From positions 1 to 11,067 of the forward strand of contig CAVJGK010000043.1 in NCBI GenBank assembly GCA_963648895.1: a stretch of 11,067 nucleotides of DNA. The letters are read 5' to 3'. Below the pieces are notes generated by a model. The model did not search any database, had not been told where the DNA came from, and worked only from the letters and a program-made list of their open reading frames with translations. The DNA comes from UBA3210 sp963648895 (GTDB lineage: Bacteria > Bacillota_I > Bacilli_A > RFN20 > CAG-449). This document shows positions 1 to 5,864 of this stretch, piece by piece (within the stretch, counting starts at the first letter, position 1; every line of letters begins with the position of its first letter). Both the position numbers and the translations under genes were made by a program.

Positions 1-78
1 TGTATACACTGATAATAGGAGCTGAAAAATTAAAAAATATTATGTAAAAATTTTCATTCATTTTATCTAATTATTTAG

Positions 79-107
79 TTTACAATGACATTAAAAATTG
101 ATATATT
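79..107 (+). promoter_or_regulatory. Predicted sigma-70/SigA-type promoter of nrdDG
   Basis: A TTTACA -35 box (79-84) and a TATATT -10 box (102-107) are separated by exactly 17 bases. Transcription would start near 114-116, just before the hairpin that opens the nrdD leader at 119. An alternative -10 (TACAAT, 113-118) has no -35 at a suitable distance. I saw no convincing pair of NrdR boxes. AT-rich DNA produces such matches by chance, so confidence is moderate. Confidence 0.5.
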
Positions 108-118
108 TTAAATACAAT

Positions 119-187
119 GTTTCGCAAGCAGAATAATAGCTTACGGAAACTGGCAAATACCTCAAAAGGGGATATTTTATTTTTTTG
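119..187 (+). ncRNA. Structured nrdD leader: hairpin followed by terminator-like hairpin (attenuator candidate)
   Basis: The first hairpin pairs GTTTC (119-123) with GAAAC (146-150). Its inner stem pairs AAGC (126-129) with GCTT (139-142), with a small bulge and mismatch between, around a nine-base loop (130-138). The second hairpin follows at once: AAATA+CCTC (155-163), an AAAA loop, then GGGG (168-171), a bulged A and TATTT (173-177). A U-rich run ends near 186. The second hairpin plus U-run resembles an intrinsic terminator placed about 30 bases before the nrdD start, which suggests transcription attenuation. The loop bases 130-135 could also pair with 173-178, forming a pseudoknot that would disrupt the terminator. 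I could not match it to a riboswitch class from memory. Structure is seen by eye; function is inferred. Confidence 0.5.
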
Positions 188-217
188 TTGACTCAAAAAT
201 TAAAAAAGGAGCGCGTT

Positions 218-2392
218 ATGAAGATTATTAAAAGAAATGGTTCTGAAGTAAAATTCGACATTAAAAAGATTGTTGCAGCAATGGAAAAGGCTAATGCAAC
301 CGTTGATGATAAGGATAAAATCTCTGAAGAAGAAATTTTTGAAATCGCTGGCAAGATCTGCGCTAATATGAAATCTATTAAACGTGCTTTAAACGTTGAA
401 GAAATCCAAGATTTAGTTGAAACTGAATTAATGGATAGAAAGTTTTTTGCTCTTGCAAAAAATTATGTTACATACCGTTATCAAAGAGCTTTAGTTAGAA
501 AAGCAAATACTACTGATGCGCAAATTATGTCTTTAATTGAATGCAATAACGAAGAAGTAAAACAAGAAAATTCTAATAAAAACCCAACTGTTAACTCTGT
601 TCAAAGAGATTATATGGCTGGCGAAGTTTCCAAAGATGTTACTAAAAGATTCTTACTTCCTGAAGATATTGTAAAAGCTCATGAAGATGGTATTATTCAT
701 TTCCATGATGCTGATTATTTCGCTCAACATATGCACAATTGTGACTTAGTTGATTTAGAAGATATGTTACAAAATGGTACTGTTATTTCAGGAACAATGA
801 TTGAAAAGCCAAAGTCTTTCTCCACAGCTTGTAATATCGCAACTCAAATTATCGCACAAGTTGCTTCTAACCAATACGGCGGTCAATCTATTTCTTTATC
901 TCACCTTGCACCGTTTGTTCAAGTATCAAGAGAAAAGATTACTAAAGAAGTAATTAAAGAATTTGAAAATAATGGTATTTCATATAATGATGAACAAGTA
1001 AAAAATATTGTTGAATCTAGAGTTAAAGAAGAAATCAAAAAAGGTGTTCAAACTATTCAATATCAAGTAGTTACATTAATGACAACTAATGGTCAAGCAC
1101 CATTTGTTACTGTCTTTATGTATTTAAATGAAATTGAAGATGGAAGAACTAAAGATGATTTAGCTTTAATCATTGAAGAAGTATTAAAAGAAAGATACCA
1201 AGGTGTTAAAAATGAACAAGGTGTCTGGATCACTCCTGCTTTCCCTAAATTAATTTATGTTCTTGAAGAAGATAATATTAAAGAAGATTCTAAATATTGG
1301 TATTTAACTGAACTTGCGGCAAAATGCTCTGCAAAACGTTTAGTTCCTGATTATATTTCTGAAAAGAAGATGCTTGAATTAAAAGTAGATTCAAACAACG
1401 AAGGTCATTGTTATCCATGTATGGGATGTAGATCTTTCTTAACTCCATATGTTGATGAAAATGGTAAACCTAAATATTATGGTAGATTTAACCAAGGTGT
1501 TGTTACATTAAATTTAGTTGATGTAGCTTGCTCTGCAAAAGATATGGATGATTTTTGGAAGATCTTGGATGATAGACTAGATTTATGTTACCGTGCATTA
1601 ATGTGTAGACATAATAGATTAAAAGGTACTTTATCTGATTCTGCACCTATCTTATGGCAATATGGCGCACTTGCTAGATTACAAAAAGGTGAAAAGATTG
1701 ATAAACTTCTCTATGGAGGATATTCAACTATTTCATTAGGTTATGCAGGTCTTTGGGAATGCGTATATAAATTAATTGGCCAAAAATTAACATCAAAAGA
1801 TGGTGAAGAATTAGGTTTACGCATTATGAAAAAATTAAATGATGCTTGTAATACATGGAAAAAGAAAGAAAATATTGATTTCTCTATCTATGGCACACCA
1901 CTTGAATCAACAACATATAAATTCGCAAAAGCTTTACAAAAGAGATTTGGTATTATTGAAGGTGTAACTGATAAAAACTACATTACAAATTCATACCATA
2001 TCAAAGTTACAGAAGAAATTAACGCATTTGATAAGTTGGCATTTGAATCTAAATTCCAAAAATTATCTCCAGGTGGCGCGATTTCTTATGTTGAAGTTCC
2101 AAATTTAAATAACAATATTCCTGCTGTATTAGAAGTAATGAAGTTTATTTATGAAAATATTATGTATGCAGAATTAAATACAAAATCAGATTATTGCCAA
2201 GTATGTGGATATGATGGTGAAATCATGATTGTTAAAGATGCAGATAATAAATTAGTTTGGGAATGTCCAAAATGTGGCAACAGAGATCAAACTAAATTAA
2301 ATGTCGCACGTAGAACATGTGGATATATTGGTTCACAATTCTGGAATCAAGGTAGAACACAAGAAATTAAAGAAAGAGTATTACATCTTTAA
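218..2392 (+). CDS. nrdD: Anaerobic (class III) ribonucleoside-triphosphate reductase, catalytic subunit
   Basis: Reduces ribonucleoside triphosphates to deoxyribonucleotides in the cytoplasm without oxygen, using a glycyl radical installed by NrdG. The ATG at 218 is chosen because AGGAG (207-211) lies six bases before it. An upstream in-frame TTG at 185 falls inside a U-rich run and has no ribosome binding site. The product is 724 residues, close to the E. coli enzyme. Residues 1 to about 95 form the ATP-cone allosteric domain, starting with KIIKRNG. The body carries typical NrdD stretches, including a GCRSF motif. Near the C-terminus a Cys4 zinc site is complete (C660/C663 and C683/C686), and the RTCGYIG motif places the radical glycine at about G702. 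The nrdG start lies two bases after the stop, so the two are co-transcribed and probably translationally coupled. No key residue appears missing. Confidence 0.97.
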   Translation: MKIIKRNGSEVKFDIKKIVAAMEKANATVDDKDKISEEEIFEIAGKICANMKSIKRALNVEEIQDLVETELMDRKFFALAKNYVTYRYQRALVRKANTTDAQIMSLIECNNEEVKQENSNKNPTVNSVQRDYMAGEVSKDVTKRFLLPEDIVKAHEDGIIHFHDADYFAQHMHNCDLVDLEDMLQNGTVISGTMIEKPKSFSTACNIATQIIAQVASNQYGGQSISLSHLAPFVQVSREKITKEVIKEFENNGISYNDEQVKNIVESRVKEEIKKGVQTIQYQVVTLMTTNGQAPFVTVFMYLNEIEDGRTKDDLALIIEEVLKERYQGVKNEQGVWITPAFPKLIYVLEEDNIKEDSKYWYLTELAAKCSAKRLVPDYISEKKMLELKVDSNNEGHCYPCMGCRSFLTPYVDENGKPKYYGRFNQGVVTLNLVDVACSAKDMDDFWKILDDRLDLCYRALMCRHNRLKGTLSDSAPILWQYGALARLQKGEKIDKLLYGGYSTISLGYAGLWECVYKLIGQKLTSKDGEELGLRIMKKLNDACNTWKKKENIDFSIYGTPLESTTYKFAKALQKRFGIIEGVTDKNYITNSYHIKVTEEINAFDKLAFESKFQKLSPGGAISYVEVPNLNNNIPAVLEVMKFIYENIMYAELNTKSDYCQVCGYDGEIMIVKDADNKLVWECPKCGNRDQTKLNVARRTCGYIGSQFWNQGRTQEIKERVLHL

Positions 2393-2394
2393 TT

Positions 2395-2919
2395 ATGAAT
2401 TACGCAACAATAAAAAATTATGATATCGCGAATGGCTTAGGCGTTCGCGTATCATTATTTGTATCTGGTTGTACTCATCATTGTAAAGGTTGTTTCAATG
2501 ATATTGCTTGGGATTTTATGTATGGTAATGAATTTACCAAAGAAGTAGAAGATCAAATCATTGAAATGTGTAGACCTAATTATATTAGAGGCTTATCTTT
2601 ACTTGGTGGTGAACCATTTGAAGTACCTAATCAACATGCATTAACAGATCTTCTTAGAAGATTTAAAAAAGAATTCCCTTCTAAAGATGTATGGTGTTAT
2701 TCAGGATATTTGTATGATAATATCATTGATGATAATTATCGTATCCATACAGATGTCACTAAAGAAATGCTAAGTTATATTGATGTATTAGTTGATGGTA
2801 AATTTGAAATCGATAAAAAGGATATATCTTTAAAGTTTAAAGGTAGTTCTAACCAAAGAATTATCGATGTTCAAAAATCACTAAAAGAAAATAGAATAGT
2901 TAATTATTTCAACGATTAA
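2395..2919 (+). CDS. nrdG: Anaerobic ribonucleotide reductase-activating protein (radical SAM)
   Basis: Radical SAM activase that uses a [4Fe-4S] cluster and S-adenosylmethionine to generate the glycyl radical on NrdD. The 174-residue length is normal for NrdG. The cluster motif CxxxCxxC is at C26, C30 and C33, and the GGEP motif contacting the SAM amino group is at 71-74. The N-terminus (MNYATIKNYDIANGLG) is the usual short lead into the motif. The ATG sits two bases after the nrdD TAA with only a weak AAAGAG-like upstream signal, so translation probably depends on ribosomes finishing nrdD. A strong terminator directly follows, making nrdDG a two-gene operon. Confidence 0.96.
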   Translation: MNYATIKNYDIANGLGVRVSLFVSGCTHHCKGCFNDIAWDFMYGNEFTKEVEDQIIEMCRPNYIRGLSLLGGEPFEVPNQHALTDLLRRFKKEFPSKDVWCYSGYLYDNIIDDNYRIHTDVTKEMLSYIDVLVDGKFEIDKKDISLKFKGSSNQRIIDVQKSLKENRIVNYFND

Positions 2920-2921
2920 AG

Positions 2922-2953
2922 AAACTATAAGGATAAAAACTTATAGTTTTTTT
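2922..2953 (+). terminator. Intrinsic terminator of nrdDG
   Basis: A perfect 10-bp stem, AAACTATAAG (2922-2931) with CTTATAGTTT (2940-2949), encloses an eight-base loop and runs into a U-tract ending at 2953. It begins three bases after the nrdG stop. Confidence 0.92.
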
Positions 2954-2962
2954 ATGCCTAAA

Positions 2963-3052
2963 AGTTGAGATTTCCGCTAAAAAGTTGGGTGTTTTGATGC
3001 ATTTACAGCTGTAAACTTACTTAAATGCGAGTTTTATGCTAAAATCTCAACT
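2963..3052. repeat. 90-base nested inverted repeat in the nrdG-fakA gap (possible MITE-like or palindromic element)
   Basis: The outer arms AGTTGAGATTT (2963-2973) and AAATCTCAACT (3042-3052) are perfect 11-bp inverted copies. Inside, GCATTTA (2999-3005) and TAAATGC (3022-3028) form a second inverted pair, and TAAAA/TTTTA segments between can also pair. The left end carries a related direct copy, AAAAGTTGAG (2960-2969) and AAAAGTTGGG (2980-2989), 20 bases apart. No ORF of useful length lies within it, and no flanking target duplication is obvious. It is not needed as a terminator, since nrdG already has one. Whether it recurs in the genome cannot be judged from one copy. Confidence 0.5.
3002..3015. 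promoter_or_regulatory. 14-bp perfect palindrome resembling a CopY/BlaI-type operator
   Basis: TTTACAGCTGTAAA is a perfect palindrome and contains the TTACAnnTGTAA pattern recognised by CopY and related BlaI/MecI-family winged-helix repressors. It lies in the apex of the 90-base inverted repeat, about 90 bases before the predicted fakA -35 box. No copper or beta-lactam gene is present, so the match may be a coincidence of the hairpin structure. Confidence 0.25.
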
Positions 3053-3100
3053 ATTTTTAATAAAATATCACTTTTATGACCTTTAAGAACTTAAATAAAC

Positions 3101-3129
3101 TTTATATATTGTTTTAATTTTGTTATGAT
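3101..3129 (+). promoter_or_regulatory. Predicted extended -10 promoter of fakA-plsX
   Basis: The TATGAT -10 box (3124-3129) is preceded by TGT, giving an extended -10 element. TTTATA (3101-3106), 17 bases upstream, is a weak -35. Transcription would begin near 3136, a few bases before the palindrome at 3141-3159. Confidence 0.45.
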
Positions 3130-3140
3130 AAAACTAGTAG

Positions 3141-3159
3141 TTGTATATTTTATATACAA
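3141..3159. promoter_or_regulatory. 19-bp operator-like palindrome in the fakA leader
   Basis: TTGTATAT (3141-3148) and ATATACAA (3152-3159) are perfect inverted copies around TTT. The site lies just downstream of the predicted start of transcription and four bases before the AAGGTGA ribosome binding site. It could bind a dimeric repressor, or fold as a small RNA hairpin next to the binding site. It does not resemble the FapR operator I remember from Bacillus lipid genes. Confidence 0.4.
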
Positions 3160-3174
3160 AATAAAGGTGAAATT

Positions 3175-4797
3175 ATGACAAAAATTGTAGATGGAAAGCT
3201 TTTTGCTCAACTAGTTAAGAATGGATATGAAAATCTAAAGTTAGATAAAGAATATATTAACGAGTTAAATGTTTTCCCAATTCCAGATGGAGATACTGGT
3301 ACTAATATGCTTGCAACTCTAGAAGGTGGAGTTAATGCAACAATTTGTTTAAACGAAAGAGATATTGGCAAATTATCTAAATTAATGGCGAGAAATATGT
3401 TAATGACTGCAAGAGGTAATTCAGGAGTAATTACTTCTCAAATCTTTAAAGGTATTTCAAATGGATTAGTTGATAAAAAAGAAGTTAATGCAAAAGAATT
3501 TGCTTATGCTTTTACTATGGGTACTAAACAAGCTTATGCAGTATGTAAAAATCCTACTGAAGGAACAATTCTTACTGTCGTTAGAGAAGCAGGAGAAAAA
3601 GCATATAATTCAGTTAATGAAAATTCATCTATTGAAGAATTTTTTAAATATTATCTTTTAGAAGCTAAATCTAGTTTAAAAAGAACTCCAGATCTATTAC
3701 CATGTTTAAAAGAAGCTGGTGTTGTTGATTCTGGCGCGGCAGGTTTTATTAGAATAGTTGAAGGTATGAATATGTTCTTACTTGGACATGTTATTACTGA
3801 AGAAAATAAAAAATCAAATAATAGCATTTTTAATGAAGATTCTGAATTTGATGTAGATTATTCATTAAATGCTTCACTACAATTATTAAAATCTAAATGT
3901 AATATTGCTAAATTTAATGTAGAAATTATTAAACCTTTAATTGAAGAATATGGAAAAGTTGATACTTGTGTAATGGAAGGAACAATTGTTTCTATAATAA
4001 TGACTACAATGTTCCCTGGTAAAGTGATCAATGTTTTACAAAAATATGGCGAATTTATTTCATTAGATATTAAAAATGAATTAACTTCTTCATTACCTGA
4101 AGTTAAAAAAGAAGAAACTAAAAAAGTAGAACATAAAGAATTAGCGATTGTGGCCACTAGCCAAGGAGAAGGAATTTCAGAAATATTAGAACAATTAGGT
4201 GTTGATGAATTAGTAACCGGCGGACAAACAATGAATCCATCAACTCAAGATTTTATCAAAGCTTTTAAGAAATTAAATGCAGATACAATCCTTGTATTCC
4301 CAAATAACTCTAATATCTTTATGGCGGCATCTCAAGCGGCAGAACAATATGATGAAGCTAAAGTCATTGTATTAAATTCTAAATCCGTGGCAACATGTTA
4401 TTCATGTATGTCAATGTATGATTTAAGTGAAGGTGTTGATGCTTTAATTGAAACATTTAAATCCATTATTGAAAATAACACATATGGAGAAATCACTTAT
4501 TCAATTAGAGATAGTGAAATTAATGGAGTATCTATTAAAAAAGATCAATATATTTCTATTTTAAATCATAATATTGTCGCAAGCTCTGATGATAAGATTG
4601 AGGCATTCAAAGAATTATTATCACATGTAGAAGATGTTAAATATAAAGAAGTATTAGTTATAATTTATGGTAAAGATGTAACTGAAGAACAAAAAGAAGA
4701 AGTTAGATCATTCCTTCAAACAACTTATCCACGTTTAGAATATGGTGAAATTGATGGTAAACAAGATATTTATGACTTCATTATTTCAATAGAATAA
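3175..4797 (+). CDS. fakA: Fatty acid kinase catalytic subunit FakA-like (DhaL/DAK domain, YloV family)
   Basis: In the known system FakA uses ATP to phosphorylate a fatty acid carried by FakB; the acyl-phosphate is then used by PlsY or converted by PlsX. The product is 540 residues, normal for the family. Residues 1 to about 200 are the DhaL kinase domain, with NVFPIPDGDTGTNM (32-45; metal-binding aspartates D38 and D40) and ARGNSG (79-84). The C-terminal domain begins after a Lys/Glu-rich linker near 305-320. The middle domain is unusual: where relatives have YGYCTEF it reads YSLNASL (from Y229), and where they have a KVHxH motif it reads SIIMT (273-277), so the usual Cys and two His are absent. 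AAGGTGA (3164-3170) precedes the ATG. plsX begins nine bases after the stop. No fakB is visible, so the assignment rests on homology and the plsX neighbour. Confidence 0.9.
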   Translation: MTKIVDGKLFAQLVKNGYENLKLDKEYINELNVFPIPDGDTGTNMLATLEGGVNATICLNERDIGKLSKLMARNMLMTARGNSGVITSQIFKGISNGLVDKKEVNAKEFAYAFTMGTKQAYAVCKNPTEGTILTVVREAGEKAYNSVNENSSIEEFFKYYLLEAKSSLKRTPDLLPCLKEAGVVDSGAAGFIRIVEGMNMFLLGHVITEENKKSNNSIFNEDSEFDVDYSLNASLQLLKSKCNIAKFNVEIIKPLIEEYGKVDTCVMEGTIVSIIMTTMFPGKVINVLQKYGEFISLDIKNELTSSLPEVKKEETKKVEHKELAIVATSQGEGISEILEQLGVDELVTGGQTMNPSTQDFIKAFKKLNADTILVFPNNSNIFMAASQAAEQYDEAKVIVLNSKSVATCYSCMSMYDLSEGVDALIETFKSIIENNTYGEITYSIRDSEINGVSIKKDQYISILNHNIVASSDDKIEAFKELLSHVEDVKYKEVLVIIYGKDVTEEQKEEVRSFLQTTYPRLEYGEIDGKQDIYDFIISIE

Positions 4798-4806
4798 GGA
4801 GACTTT

Positions 4807-5796
4807 ATGATAAAAGTAGTAGTTGATATTAACGGAGGAGATAATTCTCCATCATTAATGGTTAAAGGTGTAGTTGAAACTATTAATAAAAATAATGATT
4901 TAAAAGTAGTTATTGCTGGACAAGAAGAAGTTATTTTAGAAGCTTTAAAAGATGAAACATATAACAAAGAACAAATAGAAATTCTTCCTTGTAAAGATGT
5001 TGTTACAAACTATGATATGCCTGCGATGGTATTAAAACAAAAACCAGACTCTTCATTGGTTAAAGGCATGAGATATTTAAAAGAACATGAAGATGCAAAA
5101 GGTATTGTTTGTATTGGTAATACTGGCGCAGTATTGGCCAGTTCCATGTTTGTTGTAGGAAGAATTAATCATTGTCGTCCTACTTTGGCTTCTTTGTTAC
5201 CTACTGCTTTAAATGGATATATGATCCTTGCCGACTGCGGGGCTAATGTAGATACTAATGAAGAACAATTATTATCTTTTGCTAAAATGGGTGTATGTTA
5301 TGCAAAAGCAAAAGGTATTGAAAATCCTAAAGTAGGCTTATTATCTAATGGTCAAGAAGATAAAAAAGGTAATGAAGTAACTAAGAAAGCTAATGCTTTA
5401 TTGCATGAATCTGATTTAAACTTTATTGGTAATATTGAAGGAAGTAATGCTTTAAGTGGTGAATGTGATGTTTTAGTAAGTGATGGATTTGCTGGTAATA
5501 TCTTACTTAAAAATATTGAAGGTGTGGCAAAAACTATCATTAAAGAATTGATGCAACAAGCTAAGAATGCAACTAGCGAAGAAGAAAAAGCAGTTATTAA
5601 AAATGTGATTGATAAAATTATGGCTAAATATAATTTTAATGATATCGGTGGTGCGATCTTATTAGGTGTTAATAAGATTGTAGTAAAAGGTCATGGCGCG
5701 GCAACAGATAAGACAATTGTCGCGACTATTAATATGGTTTATGAACTAAGTAAAAACCATTTAATAGAAAATATGAAAAATATTTTAGAAGGTTAA
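4807..5796 (+). CDS. plsX: Phosphate acyltransferase PlsX
   Basis: PlsX reversibly interconverts acyl-ACP and acyl-phosphate at the membrane surface; PlsY then transfers the acyl group to glycerol-3-phosphate. The 329-residue length is typical. Family signatures include the N-terminal GGD...P motif in VDINGGDNSP (the usual form is DAMGGD, so the two preceding residues differ), IGNTGA, DCGANVD, SDGFAGNILLK and the C-terminal GGAILLGV...GHGAA segment. The start is fixed by AAGGAG (4796-4801), which overlaps the fakA stop codon, with five bases before the ATG. The pairing with fakA fits a shared role in feeding acyl-phosphate to phospholipid synthesis. In Bacillus subtilis plsX sits with fapR, fabD, fabG and acpP; here a terminator closes the operon right after plsX. 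Confidence 0.95.
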   Translation: MIKVVVDINGGDNSPSLMVKGVVETINKNNDLKVVIAGQEEVILEALKDETYNKEQIEILPCKDVVTNYDMPAMVLKQKPDSSLVKGMRYLKEHEDAKGIVCIGNTGAVLASSMFVVGRINHCRPTLASLLPTALNGYMILADCGANVDTNEEQLLSFAKMGVCYAKAKGIENPKVGLLSNGQEDKKGNEVTKKANALLHESDLNFIGNIEGSNALSGECDVLVSDGFAGNILLKNIEGVAKTIIKELMQQAKNATSEEEKAVIKNVIDKIMAKYNFNDIGGAILLGVNKIVVKGHGAATDKTIVATINMVYELSKNHLIENMKNILEG

Positions 5797-5828
5797 TTTT
5801 TTTTACAGGAAATTAACCTCTTTTTTTA
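5790..5828 (+). terminator. Intrinsic terminator of fakA-plsX
   Basis: A perfect 10-bp stem, AGGTTAATTT (5790-5799) with AAATTAACCT (5810-5819), is followed by C and seven T. The 5' arm overlaps the last plsX codons and its stop codon. Confidence 0.92.
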
Positions 5829-5864
5829 TATTCTTATTACAATTTAAAAATGGAGGTGTTAACT

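Noticed and set aside
3..47. Short open stretch reading YTLIIGAEKLKNIM then TAA at the left edge
   Set aside because: It could be the tail of an upstream gene, but 14 codons without a known family are not enough to call a CDS.
131..160. Guanidine-II-like ACGG loop in the nrdD leader
   Set aside because: That class needs two hairpins with ACGR loops; only one ACGG is present and its stem would contain a mismatch.
185..217. Upstream in-frame TTG starts for nrdD
   Set aside because: They lie in the U-rich run of the leader, have no ribosome binding site, and AGGAG at 207-211 points to the ATG at 218.
2954..3060. Small ORFs of 14-16 codons in the 90-base inverted repeat
   Set aside because: They lack ribosome binding sites and any recognisable sequence; the symmetry of the region explains it better.
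3470..5540. Several open frames of 60-100 codons on both strands inside fakA and plsX
   Set aside because: They overlap well-supported genes in other frames, have no ribosome binding sites or recognisable motifs, and are expected in AT-rich coding DNA.
5814..5843. Possible promoter for the ABC gene (TTAACC, 18 bases, TACAAT at 5838-5843)
   Set aside because: The -35 is poor and lies in the plsX terminator arm. The gene probably has its own promoter in this short gap, but I cannot place it with confidence.
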